Numbered from the stretch's first letter, positions 1-8,980 are shown. The stretch is DNA of 64,000 bases from Psychrobacter sp. NG25 (GCF_015234355.1 NZ_JADGMV010000001.1:611671-675670); one strand, 5' to 3'. The notes: a model not told the origin generated them from the sequence alone. Translations and numbers: made by a program.

Positions 1-291
1 ACACTATTGTAATAAAGTGTTTATGATTGTGTTATGGTAGATATAATTGTAATATTAGGAACAGCGTCAGCGAGTCATCATTGTGCTAGGCGCTTTTTTA
101 GGAATAAAACCAGTCAACTACACTGAACAGCTGCCCTCTAGGCGTCACAATAAATGCAAATTTAAGTCTATAGTTTTTTTGGATCTTGATGCTGGCTTAT
201 TTGCTTAAGTATCGAACAAAGAGCTTCTAGAAAAATAGACTTAAGTGCGATTTTAATGGCGATAATAGCGGTACATATTGTGGATATAACA
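1..291. other. Intergenic/leader DNA before the LysM gene
   Basis: AT-rich DNA with no convincing coding region. A short minus-strand frame overlapping the start of the LysM gene has no protein-like features and is not called. In related bacteria a divergent gene often sits left of the LysM-dprA pair, so this region probably holds promoters in both directions, but I could not fix a clear -35/-10 pair. Confidence 0.4.
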
Positions 292-1389
292 ATGAAGATG
301 AGCTTAAACAAGATAGCAAAAGCACTGTTACTGACGACATTTAGCAGTGCGATGCTGATGAGCACTGCCCACGCTAACAATCCACCACCCACTCTTAAAG
401 CAGATGCACCCAACCGCTACACTGTTAAAAAAGGTGATACGTTATGGGATATCTCAGGGCGCTATCTGGACAGTCCATGGCGCTGGAAAGAGATTTGGGC
501 GACCAATAAGCAAATCAAAAACCCCAATCTTATCTATCCTAATGACATTCTTATCTTGTGTGTGATTAAAGGTCAGACGCTCATTGGTGTGGATACAGGT
601 GAAGGTTGTGCTGGGGTTGAAAAGCAACTTACAGGCAACGTGGTTGCTAATAAGGTAACGGTTACGTCAACTGCCAACAGTATTCCTTCTATTCCTCGGT
701 CTGCTATTCAACATTGGCTAGATAAAACAGTCATTGTTAATCCACAAGATTTTAATACGACTCCTTATATACTGGCCTCTAAAAAAGGTAACTTAATCAC
801 TGCAACTGGTGACAAGATATATGCTAAAGGTGTGCCGCTTATTGTCGGACAGCGCTACGGTATCTATCGTGAAGGCGAGTTATATACTGATCCCACGACA
901 AAAAACATTATTGGCTTAGAAGTTACGCAAGTGGCAACGGGTTTGGTCACATCTACCGAAACCAATGGTGTTACTAGCTTGCAGCTTACCGACAGTTATG
1001 GCAAAGAAGTACGTGAAGGTGATCGCGTATTTGTTGAATTGAATAACTCTATTCCACCTGTGTTCTACCCAACGCCTGCTAGTACCAGTCGTGGTGGTAT
1101 GATTGTACGTGTGATGGACTCAATCAGTTCAGCCGCGAAGGGTAGTGTGGTCGCTATTAATCTAGGTAGTACCGAAGGTGCTAAGCCTGGTGATGTCCTG
1201 ACGGTCTATCAAAAAGGTGCTTTGGTACGCGATATCAAAGATGAAGATACTCCTGTACGTTTGCCAAATGAACAAACTGGTATGGTAATGGTCTTTAATA
1301 CTTTTGACCATATTAGCTATGCTTATGTGCTTAGTTCTGAGCTACCGCTTAATGTCGGTGACCAGTTACTACCACCGCCTTATTTATAA
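292..1389 (+). CDS. Secreted LysM-domain peptidoglycan-binding protein
   Basis: Predicted envelope protein of 365 aa. Starting at the ATG at 292 gives a classic signal peptide: a basic start, a hydrophobic stretch and cleavage after AHA near residue 28. The upstream in-frame ATG at 256 would bury that signal, so 292 (or 298) is preferred. One LysM module follows at about residues 42-87, recognisable by [13 protein letters not shown], a Trp-rich middle and the YPNDIL end. The remaining 270 residues have no motif I can name. It resembles the LysM protein encoded next to dprA in many gammaproteobacteria, where it is thought to act in the periplasm on peptidoglycan; the exact role is not known. 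The same order, LysM then dprA then tsaC, is seen here. Confidence 0.85.
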   Translation: MKMSLNKIAKALLLTTFSSAMLMSTAHANNPPPTLKADAPNRYTVKKGDTLWDISGRYLDSPWRWKEIWATNKQIKNPNLIYPNDILILCVIKGQTLIGVDTGEGCAGVEKQLTGNVVANKVTVTSTANSIPSIPRSAIQHWLDKTVIVNPQDFNTTPYILASKKGNLITATGDKIYAKGVPLIVGQRYGIYREGELYTDPTTKNIIGLEVTQVATGLVTSTETNGVTSLQLTDSYGKEVREGDRVFVELNNSIPPVFYPTPASTSRGGMIVRVMDSISSAAKGSVVAINLGSTEGAKPGDVLTVYQKGALVRDIKDEDTPVRLPNEQTGMVMVFNTFDHISYAYVLSSELPLNVGDQLLPPPYL

Positions 1390-1451
1390 GGAAGTAACAG
1401 GATTATTGGAAGGCTAACCATTCCAAATCCACCTATAAGAGATAAAGGACT

Positions 1452-2690
1452 ATGACAGCAGTCACTTCTTCTTTAACAGACGATCAGCGCGCTGTACTGG
1501 CGCTGTGGTACGAGGTGAATGCGTCATTATCTGCTTATCATAAGCTACTTACTTCTTTTGGAAATGCAGAACTTGCTTGGCAAGCCAAAGTAGAAGCATG
1601 GCGGCAATTGGGTATTCACCATACTCATCTCAAACGTCATGAACAGCCAGAGCAAACACTCACCAATATCGATAAAATTCAGCAAGCTCTTATAGAGGGA
1701 CGCTATGGTCTACTATTTGCTGATGAATCCGACTATCCCGCCCAACTTTTACAAATCTATGATCCACCGCCATTATTATTTTATCGTGGCAATCATGCAC
1801 GTCTGCATCAAGCACAAATCGCTATCGTCGGTAGCCGAAAACCCACCGCACATGCACAGAAGATCACCTTTGATATCGCTCAATATTTGGCACAGGCAGG
1901 CTACATCATTACCAGTGGTCTAGCCATGGGTGTGGACAAACGAGCGCATTTAGGAGCATTGGCTCAAGCGGACGCTGAATACCAAGGTCGAACAATTGGG
2001 GTGATGGGTACGGGTATTGATGTTAATTATCCCAACCATCATGATAAGTTGTTCGCTCAGATTATCGATCAAGGTGGCTGCATTATCAGTGAGCTATTGC
2101 CTCATACTCAGCCGCACAAACATACTTTTCCACGTCGTAACCGTTTGGTCGCTGGACTTGGGCTGGCGACTATCGTGACAGAAGCTACCATCCAAAGTGG
2201 TTCACTTATTACTGCACGCCTTACCTCTGAGCAAGGCAAGCAAGTCTTTGCGATTCCAAGTCATATTGACAATAGCAATGCCGAGGGCTGTCATCACTTG
2301 ATACGTGAAGGCGCCACTTTGATTTATCATCCTCAGCAAGTCTTAGAAGATGTCAGCGGTCAGTTGAACTATGACCGTGGTTCTTATAAAACAACAATTG
2401 TATCGCAATCGAATGACAACTCATCCCAAAAAATGATAGGTGCGGATAGAAGTGAAGTAGCATCTAGCCATGTTACTTCGTCACCCTCTAACATCAAAAC
2501 TCCTCCTAGCGCTATCGTAGTACCTGAGCATTTGATGCCTGTTTATGAGCAGCTGGATTGGCATGGACAGGATTTAGACGCGCTTATCGTAGCAACCGCG
2601 CTTGCACCACCGCAATTGATTGGGCAGCTAATGGAACTTGAATTACTGGGTGTTATTAGTGTGCAAGGTGGACGATATTTACGCGTCTAA
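1452..2690 (+). CDS. dprA: DNA-processing protein DprA
   Basis: Cytoplasmic protein that loads RecA on incoming single-stranded DNA during natural transformation. The 412-aa product has the Rossmann-like DprA core: GSRKPT at 127-132, SGLAMGVD at 155-162, GTGIDVNYP near 187-195, FPRRNRLVAGL at 226-236 and SGSLITA at 249-255. A Ser/Thr/Asn-rich linker (about 305-350) joins it to a C-terminal winged-helix-like domain, as in long DprA proteins. It lies 62 bp after the LysM gene and upstream of tsaC, a common gammaproteobacterial order. With comM elsewhere in the window it suggests a competence-capable organism. Confidence 0.95.
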   Translation: MTAVTSSLTDDQRAVLALWYEVNASLSAYHKLLTSFGNAELAWQAKVEAWRQLGIHHTHLKRHEQPEQTLTNIDKIQQALIEGRYGLLFADESDYPAQLLQIYDPPPLLFYRGNHARLHQAQIAIVGSRKPTAHAQKITFDIAQYLAQAGYIITSGLAMGVDKRAHLGALAQADAEYQGRTIGVMGTGIDVNYPNHHDKLFAQIIDQGGCIISELLPHTQPHKHTFPRRNRLVAGLGLATIVTEATIQSGSLITARLTSEQGKQVFAIPSHIDNSNAEGCHHLIREGATLIYHPQQVLEDVSGQLNYDRGSYKTTIVSQSNDNSSQKMIGADRSEVASSHVTSSPSNIKTPPSAIVVPEHLMPVYEQLDWHGQDLDALIVATALAPPQLIGQLMELELLGVISVQGGRYLRV

Positions 2691-2848
2691 CGCTACACTT
2701 ATCTAACTTTAAACGTTTCTATTTTCCAGTCTCTAACTCATTTAACATAGTAAAAAAATGGCAGCTTTTGAAATTTGTTGTCTGAGCCAAACTTTCTCCT
2801 GTGTTATGATTAGCACCTAATCTTTTACTAGTCTAAACCATTTTAGCC

Positions 2849-3487
2849 ATGAATCCTCTTACACCTTTTATCACCGATTCTATCTCACAAGCAGCTCATA
2901 GCCTCAAAGAAGGACAGTTGCTCGCGTATCCTACCGAGAGCGTGTGGGGCATTGGTTGTGATGCTTATAATCAACAAGCTGTTCAACGTATTCTAGATAT
3001 TAAGCAGCGTCCACAATCCAAAGGCATGATTGTCATTACAGACAGTGTAGAGCGTTTGGTTCCTTTGCTATCGTCTTTAACAGATGAACAGCGTGACCCT
3101 ATTCTAAAGAGTTGGCAGATAGATAGTGGCTATAATAACGATGATGGTTTGCAATATAAGCAAGCGCATACTTGGTTATTGCCTATTCCTCAGGCACTGG
3201 CTACAGCTATACCAACTTGGATTACCGGCCAGCATCAGACGATAGCAGTAAGAGTCATTGCTCATCCTATTATTCGTCAGTTGTGCCAGCAGTTGGTCAG
3301 CGCACACAATCCATTTGGGCTATTGGTCTCTACTAGCTGCAATCCATCAGGACAGCAGCCGGCCATGTCCTTCGATGATGCTTATGCCTATTTTGGCGAG
3401 CACATCAGTTACTTACAAGCTGAAACGCTGGGCTATACCTTGCCTAGTCAAATTCGCGATGCAATCACTGGCTTAGTTATTCGTTAA
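2849..3487 (+). CDS. tsaC: Threonylcarbamoyl-AMP synthase, YrdC/TsaC type
   Basis: Makes threonylcarbamoyl-AMP from threonine, bicarbonate and ATP for t6A37 modification of ANN-decoding tRNAs. The 212-aa length fits the short YrdC/TsaC class rather than the longer Sua5. Visible family signatures are YPTESVWGIGCD near the N-terminus, the KQRPQSKGMIVI strand, an IAVRVIAHP segment and the C-terminal STSCNPSG loop. It stands 158 bp after dprA with its own AT-rich leader, so it may have a separate promoter. Confidence 0.9.
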   Translation: MNPLTPFITDSISQAAHSLKEGQLLAYPTESVWGIGCDAYNQQAVQRILDIKQRPQSKGMIVITDSVERLVPLLSSLTDEQRDPILKSWQIDSGYNNDDGLQYKQAHTWLLPIPQALATAIPTWITGQHQTIAVRVIAHPIIRQLCQQLVSAHNPFGLLVSTSCNPSGQQPAMSFDDAYAYFGEHISYLQAETLGYTLPSQIRDAITGLVIR

Positions 3488-3554
3488 AGAGTAGCAGTCC
3501 TTTAGTCGTAATAAGACAAGTGACATCATATAAATAATAAGTATTGTTTTTATA

Positions 3555-3572
3555 TTTCACTATTGACAGAAA
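3555..3572. promoter_or_regulatory. Operator-like site upstream of the GbsR/MarR-type regulator gene
   Basis: TTTCACTATTGACAGAAA, an imperfect palindrome. It is nearly identical to 8008-8025 (upstream of desaturase 2) and matches the right half of the perfect palindrome at 4215-4232 (upstream of desaturase 1). The identity with 8008 continues for about 23 bp. A TTGACA -35-like hexamer lies inside it, so a bound repressor would block RNA polymerase. The position upstream of the regulator gene suggests autoregulation; this is inference. Confidence 0.5.
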
Positions 3573-3654
3573 TAAAAGAATGGCGCAAGATAAGTTAAGA
3601 AGTAGAGTAACCAAGAAATAAGCCATATCGCAAAAAAATAAGTGAATAGCTATT

Positions 3655-4173
3655 ATGAAACTAAATCCTGTGACCGAAAAATTTATCTTACATTGGGGTG
3701 AAATGGGCTCGCAGTGGGGCGTCAATCGCACTATGTCACAGATTCATGCATTGTTATTCATCATCGGTAAGCCGCTAAATGCTGAAGAAATTACCGACAC
3801 ACTTGGTGTTGCTCGCTCTAACGTCTCAAACAGTATCAAAGAGTTGCAGCATTGGGGCTTGGTACAAAAAGTCTCCATATTGGGTGATCGTCGCGATCAT
3901 TTCACGACCAATACCGACGTTTGGGAGTTAGCACGCATTATTGTGGTTGAACGACAAAAGCGCGAGTTAGAGCCAACGGTACAATTCTTACAAGAGCTGA
4001 TGGACAGTCCTGAATTCGAACACGAAAACAGCGACGTAAAAGCGCGCATCCGTGACACCCAAGAGTTTGTTAGTACGCTTACTACGTGGTCAGCTGAGAT
4101 GCTCAAGCTACCTACCAGTATTCTCAAAAAAGTCCTTAAACTGGGTGCGAGTATTAAAAAAATCCTACGTTGA
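3655..4173 (+). CDS. GbsR/MarR-family transcriptional regulator
   Basis: A 172-aa cytoplasmic DNA-binding protein. It has a winged helix-turn-helix at about residues 20-80 (KPLNAEEITDTLGVARSNVS, then LGDRRDHF as the wing), followed by a helical C-terminal half likely to form the dimer interface. The length and the start (FILHWGEMGSQWGVNRT) are typical of the GbsR branch of MarR regulators. It lies directly upstream of desaturase 1 on the same strand. Three shared operator-like sites around this cluster (3555, 4215, 8008) make it the natural candidate regulator of the lipid genes. The ligand is unknown. Confidence 0.8.
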   Translation: MKLNPVTEKFILHWGEMGSQWGVNRTMSQIHALLFIIGKPLNAEEITDTLGVARSNVSNSIKELQHWGLVQKVSILGDRRDHFTTNTDVWELARIIVVERQKRELEPTVQFLQELMDSPEFEHENSDVKARIRDTQEFVSTLTTWSAEMLKLPTSILKKVLKLGASIKKILR

Positions 4174-4214
4174 TAGTCATATGTGTTATCTAAAATAAAA
4201 AATTTGATTAATAA

Positions 4215-4232
4215 TTTCTGTTTAAACAGAAA
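4215..4232. promoter_or_regulatory. Perfect 18-bp palindrome upstream of desaturase 1
   Basis: TTTCTGTTTAAACAGAAA is a perfect inverted repeat between the regulator gene and desaturase 1. It shares TTTC and ACAGAAA with the sites at 3555 and 8008. It is best explained as the highest-symmetry version of a shared operator, probably for the adjacent GbsR/MarR-type protein. Confidence 0.55.
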
Positions 4233-4327
4233 CTTATGTAATAAGTATAAAGAATAGCCAAGTTTGAGTAATACTAGTTTCGGTAAAAATAGCAGCAAGA
4301 AACAGCAACGACAAATGGACGTGTAAA

Positions 4328-5281
4328 ATGAATGCAAATAAGACACACGCTAATAAAGAGCCAGCCATTAAAAATACAATGGCTTCAGTTGAGTGGCAGG
4401 ATTTGCGCCAACTAACGCGCGCTCAAATTGCTTATAACCTCATTTTGCCTTATCCGTTTTTATTGCTGTCTTGGTGGTTCGCCAGCCAGTCTTGGTATGT
4501 GATGGCATGTGGCGCTTCTTATTTATTTTTCGCTGCCGCTTTTCGCCAAGCGCACGACGGTTATCACCATAGCTTGGGTGCGAGCAAACGTACCGTTACC
4601 GGCATACTATTATTGCTTAGCGTACTATTGATGACCAGTTTGCATAGTATCCGAGCCACCCATATGGAACATCACCGCAATCCATTGGGTGACAGTGATA
4701 TCGAAGGCCGTTTGGCAAAAGGTTCATGGTGGCAAGCGCTGCTTGGCGGGATAACTTATCGATTGGATATTTATCGCCAAGGACTGCGTCTCAGCAGCCA
4801 TCGTAATCAACGTATTGCTTGGTTAGAGTTTGGCTTGATTTTCCTTGTTATTATCACTGCACTGGTATTGACTGTGCTTCCTGTAGCTGTTCCTGCTATT
4901 TCAACGTTGGCGCAAGTGTTGATATATCACCTACTGACGATGATGTTGGCCAATGCCAGTGTCGGCATCATCGCCGTGTGGGGCGTGCATCATGATTGTG
5001 ATGAGACAATCGCCCGAACTGAGCGCAATCCTTTGGTCAACTTACTGACCTTTAATTTGCTTTATCACGTAGAGCATCATCTATTCCCTGCTGTGCCATC
5101 CAACCATTTACCTGAGCTTGCCAAGCGTTTGGATACGGCAGTGCCACACCTGACCAAAGCACATGTATTACCAAATATGGCTACTATAATGGAATTTATA
5201 AATCATTATGCGAGTAAGTTAAAAGACAAAGATCAAAATAGTAATGATAGTGAATGTCCTATTCGTAAGCGTTTTGCTTAA
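4328..5281 (+). CDS. Fatty acid desaturase family protein (first copy)
   Basis: Integral membrane di-iron oxygenase of 317 aa. The three His boxes are visible: HDGYHH at 76-81, HMEHH at 112-116 and HVEHH at 247-251, plus an extra HH at 221-222. Hydrophobic segments sit between the boxes. The sequence after box 2 (HRNPLGDSDIEG) is shared with the second desaturase at 8110. The N-terminal 17 residues are absent from that paralog, so Met18 (at 4379) is an alternative start. The substrate cannot be told from sequence; an acyl lipid is the family default, but carotenoid-modifying enzymes of the same superfamily share these boxes. Confidence 0.85.
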   Translation: MNANKTHANKEPAIKNTMASVEWQDLRQLTRAQIAYNLILPYPFLLLSWWFASQSWYVMACGASYLFFAAAFRQAHDGYHHSLGASKRTVTGILLLLSVLLMTSLHSIRATHMEHHRNPLGDSDIEGRLAKGSWWQALLGGITYRLDIYRQGLRLSSHRNQRIAWLEFGLIFLVIITALVLTVLPVAVPAISTLAQVLIYHLLTMMLANASVGIIAVWGVHHDCDETIARTERNPLVNLLTFNLLYHVEHHLFPAVPSNHLPELAKRLDTAVPHLTKAHVLPNMATIMEFINHYASKLKDKDQNSNDSECPIRKRFA

Positions 5282-5387
5282 TAGAATGGATAGGCACGTC
5301 AGCCTTACCTACATTGAAAGAATATGTTGAAAGTTTGGATTAATCGACTGAAAAAATAGCTAAAAAACTGTCTCTAAGGATATCGTC

Positions 5388-5849
5388 ATGAGTTCAGGTT
5401 CTAACAAAGGTCATGAAAATTATTCAAAAGCCAATGTCATAGCATCCTATTTATTCTTTGGTGGAGCCATTGGTGGCAGCTTAATAGGATTAATAATAGC
5501 TATGCTGATGGTCTTAGAAGCTGTCTTGCAAAGTGATGTCTTGCAGAATATCGTTAGATCAATAGTGCTAGCTGTATTAGCAGTACCTATCTGTGCATTC
5601 TTTGGTTTCATGATAGATCTGATCCCTGCAGCATTGACTGGTTGTTTAGTCGCGAGTTTGAAGCTATACCGCAATTATAAAGGTTTATCGTATTCAGCTA
5701 TCATCGGTACAGTATCGACGGTTATCTGTACTTTGTTATTCATGGTCTTTAACGACATACCTTTCTCACTTACTGCTTGTATCTTTGCTGCCTTTATCGG
5801 AAGTTCTAGTGGATATTTCACAGGGTTATTTGTCTTACCAAAGGCATGA
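5388..5849 (+). CDS. Small multi-pass membrane protein, paralog 1 of 3
   Basis: Unrecognised 153-aa protein with about four hydrophobic segments. It shares a pattern with the products at 5962 and 7538: a GG-IGG-like first membrane segment, an (I/L)(I/L)PAxLTG motif in the middle and LPK at the very C-terminus. ATG at 5388 is preceded by a TAAGGA ribosome-binding site. The location between two desaturases suggests a membrane-lipid or membrane-physiology role, but no function can be assigned. Confidence 0.7.
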   Translation: MSSGSNKGHENYSKANVIASYLFFGGAIGGSLIGLIIAMLMVLEAVLQSDVLQNIVRSIVLAVLAVPICAFFGFMIDLIPAALTGCLVASLKLYRNYKGLSYSAIIGTVSTVICTLLFMVFNDIPFSLTACIFAAFIGSSSGYFTGLFVLPKA

Positions 5850-5961
5850 TTCACAAAGATAAGTTACATAATTAATCATCAATTCTCCACAGTAATTTCA
5901 TGGGCTTTGCCAACGCCATATTTATACTAAATTAACGATGAATGTTAATGGGATAAATAGA

Positions 5962-6462
5962 ATGAAAACGAATAATGAGTTAGGTGCGTACCCTTATGTA
6001 CAAGTGGTTGTTCTGTTTGCAGGGGTTGGTAGCTTGGTTGGTGGGCTGGTAGCACAGCTGTTCTTGTTATTCATATTTAGGGATGCTAATTTTGCTCAAA
6101 TAGGTTATCAGCCATTACTCTATGTTGGATTACTGGGTTTTATCCCTGCTTTATTAACGGGCATGATTGTCGCTAGTCAACAGATATGGCGCGGTGATTA
6201 TAAGAGTCTACGCACAACATTTTTAGTTGGGTTCGTAACATCAGCATGTTATATGGGCGCAATCGTTTTATACTTAGGCATAAATTCATTGATAGAGATT
6301 GGCGTGCTATTGGCATTTATGTTTGCTATAGGGATGTTTGGTGCTATCAATTCAGCGATTGCTAGCTGCATTGCTTTGCCAAAAGTATGTAAAAGTCGTT
6401 TTGATATAACGGCTAAAAAAGAAGACGATAACTATAACGGGTTACGTTTTACTGAAAAATAA
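5962..6462 (+). CDS. Small multi-pass membrane protein, paralog 2 of 3
   Basis: Unrecognised protein of 166 aa from the ATG at 5962, which has a GGGAT just upstream; the ATG at 5938 lacks a ribosome-binding site. About four hydrophobic segments. It carries the family marks seen in its neighbours: VGGLV in the first segment, GFIPALLTG in the middle and ALPK near the end of the last segment. Unlike its paralogs it adds a charged tail of about 25 residues (KEDDNYNGLRF). It ends 19 bp before the epimerase gene and is probably co-transcribed with it. Confidence 0.65.
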   Translation: MKTNNELGAYPYVQVVVLFAGVGSLVGGLVAQLFLLFIFRDANFAQIGYQPLLYVGLLGFIPALLTGMIVASQQIWRGDYKSLRTTFLVGFVTSACYMGAIVLYLGINSLIEIGVLLAFMFAIGMFGAINSAIASCIALPKVCKSRFDITAKKEDDNYNGLRFTEK

Positions 6463-6481
6463 TATACATAGGGAGTAAGGT

Positions 6482-7453
6482 ATGAATATTCTAATCAGTG
6501 GTGGTTCAGGGTTTTTGGGTAGTGCGTTCAGCGAGGAGATTCAACAGCGTTATCAACAGGATAATAGAAATATACACGTCACTTGGCTGACACGTGATGA
6601 TAGCCAAGCACATCCCAATAATATTGAAATGATGACTTATGATGAGCTATCAAAAACAGAAAATACCTTTGATATTATTTTAAACCTAGCAGGCGCAGGT
6701 ATTGCCGACTCGCGTTGGAGCGATGAGCGCAAAGAGCAGTTGCTCGCCAGTCGCATCAAACCGACCGAATCAATACTGGCATTTATTGCTCGCACCACTA
6801 TCAAACCGAAGCTGCTAGTCAGTGGTTCAGCGATTGGCTGGTACGGCACGCAAGGTGATAAGCCATTAACCGAAAGCAGTGGTTTTGAGACCGACTTTTC
6901 ACATCAGTTATGTGAACAATGGGAACAGCTAGCTTTGACAGCAACAGAATATGGTGTACCTGTGGCTATCGTGCGAACTGGTGTAGTTATTCATCCTGAG
7001 GGCGGAATGGTTGGTAAGCTTTTGACACCATTTAAAATGGGTGTCGGTGGTCAGTTGGGTAATGGTCAGCAGATCATGAGCTGGATCAGTCGTGAAGATT
7101 GGGTAGGCGCAGCGATATTTATCATTGAGCAGCATCTTGCTAGTTATACGCAAAGTCAGGCTACACAGGGTAATCTATTAAAAACGGCAACGGAAAACGA
7201 TACGCCAGCGTTTGTGTATAACTTAACGTCGCCAAACCCAGTAAGTAATCATACTTTTACCAAAACGCTTGGAGCATGGCTGCATCGTCCGACCTTTTTT
7301 ACCTTGCCTAATTTTTTACTCAAGTTGATGTTTGGTGAGATGTCGACACTATTGATAGATGGTCAAAAAGTATTACCACAAGCATTGCAGGACGCAGGTT
7401 ATGAGTTCCAGCAGCCAACGCTCAAGCAAGCATTAGCAGAGCAGAAGTCATAA
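6482..7453 (+). CDS. TIGR01777-family epimerase/SDR-like protein (YfcH type)
   Basis: A 323-aa NAD(P)-binding protein of the extended SDR superfamily. The nucleotide-binding loop GGSGFLG is at 7-13, LNLAGAGIADSRW follows at about 68-80, and the SGSAIGWYG active-site region lies near 114-122. The C-terminal 50 residues match the short helical domain (DUF1731) typical of the family. The ribosome-binding site AGGGAGTAAGGT precedes the ATG. The family's substrate is not established. It sits within the desaturase cluster. Confidence 0.88.
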   Translation: MNILISGGSGFLGSAFSEEIQQRYQQDNRNIHVTWLTRDDSQAHPNNIEMMTYDELSKTENTFDIILNLAGAGIADSRWSDERKEQLLASRIKPTESILAFIARTTIKPKLLVSGSAIGWYGTQGDKPLTESSGFETDFSHQLCEQWEQLALTATEYGVPVAIVRTGVVIHPEGGMVGKLLTPFKMGVGGQLGNGQQIMSWISREDWVGAAIFIIEQHLASYTQSQATQGNLLKTATENDTPAFVYNLTSPNPVSNHTFTKTLGAWLHRPTFFTLPNFLLKLMFGEMSTLLIDGQKVLPQALQDAGYEFQQPTLKQALAEQKS

Positions 7454-7466
7454 ATGACTAGGTAGC

Positions 7467-7521
7467 TGTTTCATGTGAAACATAGCTATTCCATATCTAA
7501 GCTTTAAGTTTCATGTGAAAC
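7467..7521. promoter_or_regulatory. Two parS-like sites, 41 bp apart
   Basis: The 14-mer GTTTCATGTGAAAC occurs twice in the same orientation, at 7468-7481 and 7508-7521. The first is extended to TGTTTCATGTGAAACA. This differs at one central base from the TGTTTCACGTGAAACA form of chromosomal parS, the ParB binding site. Both lie in the gap between the epimerase and the third small membrane protein. They could instead be operators for the gene starting at 7538. Confidence 0.5.
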
Positions 7522-7537
7522 CTACATAGAGGTGTTT

Positions 7538-7993
7538 ATGAGCAACATTGAGAGCAGCGTTACAGTTAGTGTCTCCAATTATCCGAAAGGTAAAGTAATA
7601 GGCATCTATGGGCTCTTAGGTGGTGCGATAGGAGGTCTAATTGCTACTTCTTTTATAATTGTATTTTCTGTAATTGAGGGAAGTACTTCTCTGCAAGAAA
7701 TATCAGACTTTATAAAAATACTAGCAGTTGGTGCGGTTTTTGGTTTCCCTTTGGGTTTGTTGCCTGCATTATTGACTGGCTATAGCGCATACAAACTTGA
7801 GATTTATTTTGATTCTATGAGAAAGGTACTGCCCTTATTTACTGTTGGTTTTATGAGCACGTTTCTATGTATAGTTTGGTTTATGTTAAAGTCGGATTCG
7901 ATAGATTCCGTAGTAAATATCATGCTAGTTTGCTGTATTGGTGGCGCAAGCGCGATAGCCACTGGTCTTATCGCACTACCTAAACATAAATAA
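7538..7993 (+). CDS. Small multi-pass membrane protein, paralog 3 of 3
   Basis: Unrecognised protein of 151 aa. The ATG at 7538 follows GAGGTG at ribosome-binding distance; the in-frame GTG at 7532 overlaps that site and is less likely. About four hydrophobic segments, with GGAIGG, GLLPALLTG and the C-terminal ALPKHK in common with the proteins at 5388 and 5962. Its leader contains the two parS-like 14-mers. Function unknown. Confidence 0.7.
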   Translation: MSNIESSVTVSVSNYPKGKVIGIYGLLGGAIGGLIATSFIIVFSVIEGSTSLQEISDFIKILAVGAVFGFPLGLLPALLTGYSAYKLEIYFDSMRKVLPLFTVGFMSTFLCIVWFMLKSDSIDSVVNIMLVCCIGGASAIATGLIALPKHK

Positions 7994-8007
7994 AATTTAT
8001 CTACGCG

Positions 8008-8025
8008 TTTCACTTTTGACAGAAA
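8008..8025. promoter_or_regulatory. Operator-like site upstream of desaturase 2
   Basis: TTTCACTTTTGACAGAAA differs from the site at 3555-3572 by one base, and the match continues through the following ATAAAA. It includes a TTGACA -35-like hexamer. It lies 85 bp before the desaturase 2 start. It suggests that the second desaturase and the regulator gene share control. Confidence 0.5.
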
Positions 8026-8109
8026 TAAAATAAATAATACTAAGCCAATTAAATTAAGTGGTCGCGCCAGTAAGACAGCTACTGCTTATCACTAAGTAAG
8101 GAGAACATC

Positions 8110-8979
8110 ATGCGTCATCCTTCGTTAGCCAATATTGAATGGCAAGATTTGCGTCAGCTTAGTCTGAGCGAGACTGTTTATAATATTTTTTTATCATTAC
8201 CTTTGCTATTGCTGTCATGGTGGAGCGCGTGGCAAGGGTGGTGGTTACTTGCACTTGTGGCGACTTTTTTCTTTTTTACCGCTGCACTGAGACAAGCACA
8301 TGATTGTTATCATCGAACATTGGGAGTAGGGAGGCTTGCTACTGAGCTCATGCTGTTTTTACTTAGTATCACGATGCTCTGTAGCACGCATGCCATTCGG
8401 CACACACATCTCAACCATCATCGAGATCCGCTTGGCGATAGCGATGTCGAGGGTAACTGGGCTCGCCTGCCTTGGTATCAGGCAATATTAGGTGGCGGGA
8501 TTTTTTCAATTGCGATTCAGTGGTTTGGCTTGACGCATGGTAGTCGCCGCAATCGCATTCTGGTTGCCTGTGATATGTTCCTCATTTTCGCAGTGATTGC
8601 CACTGCTTTTATTACGATGCACCCAGTTTTGATATATCACGTATTAGTGATGATATTGGCCAATACGATGGTGGGGTTCTTTGCTGTATGGAGTGTACAT
8701 CATGGTTGTGATGACGTGGCATATGCCCGCAGTGAGCGTCATCCACTGATTAATCTATTGACCTTTAATTTGCTCTATCACATCGAGCATCATCTGTTCC
8801 CAGCAGTGCCGACCAATCACTTACCGATACTAGCCAAGCGCTTAGATGCCGCCGCACCGCAGTGGACGCAGCAGCCCGTCATTCCCTTTTTAGTACCAGT
8901 CAATAAGTATCCAGTAGTACACATGACCGAAAAAGTTAACAGTCTTAATACTGAGGTATCACTCATAAAGGAGTCCTAA
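8110..8979 (+). CDS. Fatty acid desaturase family protein (second copy)
   Basis: A 289-aa membrane di-iron protein, clearly a paralog of the product at 4328. His boxes: HDCYH at 64-68, HLNHH at 100-104 and HIEHH near 231-235, with VHHGCD before the last box. The segment LLTFNLLYH leading into box 3 is identical in both copies, so the pair probably arose by duplication. A strong AAGGAG ribosome-binding site precedes the ATG. The DCC-family gene follows after one base, indicating coupled expression. Substrate unknown. Confidence 0.85.
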   Translation: MRHPSLANIEWQDLRQLSLSETVYNIFLSLPLLLLSWWSAWQGWWLLALVATFFFFTAALRQAHDCYHRTLGVGRLATELMLFLLSITMLCSTHAIRHTHLNHHRDPLGDSDVEGNWARLPWYQAILGGGIFSIAIQWFGLTHGSRRNRILVACDMFLIFAVIATAFITMHPVLIYHVLVMILANTMVGFFAVWSVHHGCDDVAYARSERHPLINLLTFNLLYHIEHHLFPAVPTNHLPILAKRLDAAAPQWTQQPVIPFLVPVNKYPVVHMTEKVNSLNTEVSLIKES

Positions 8980-8980
8980 C

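Noticed and set aside
168..413. Minus-strand 81-codon frame at the left edge
   Set aside because: It overlaps the signal-peptide region of the LysM gene, lacks a ribosome-binding site and its hydrophobic look is a shadow of the other strand.
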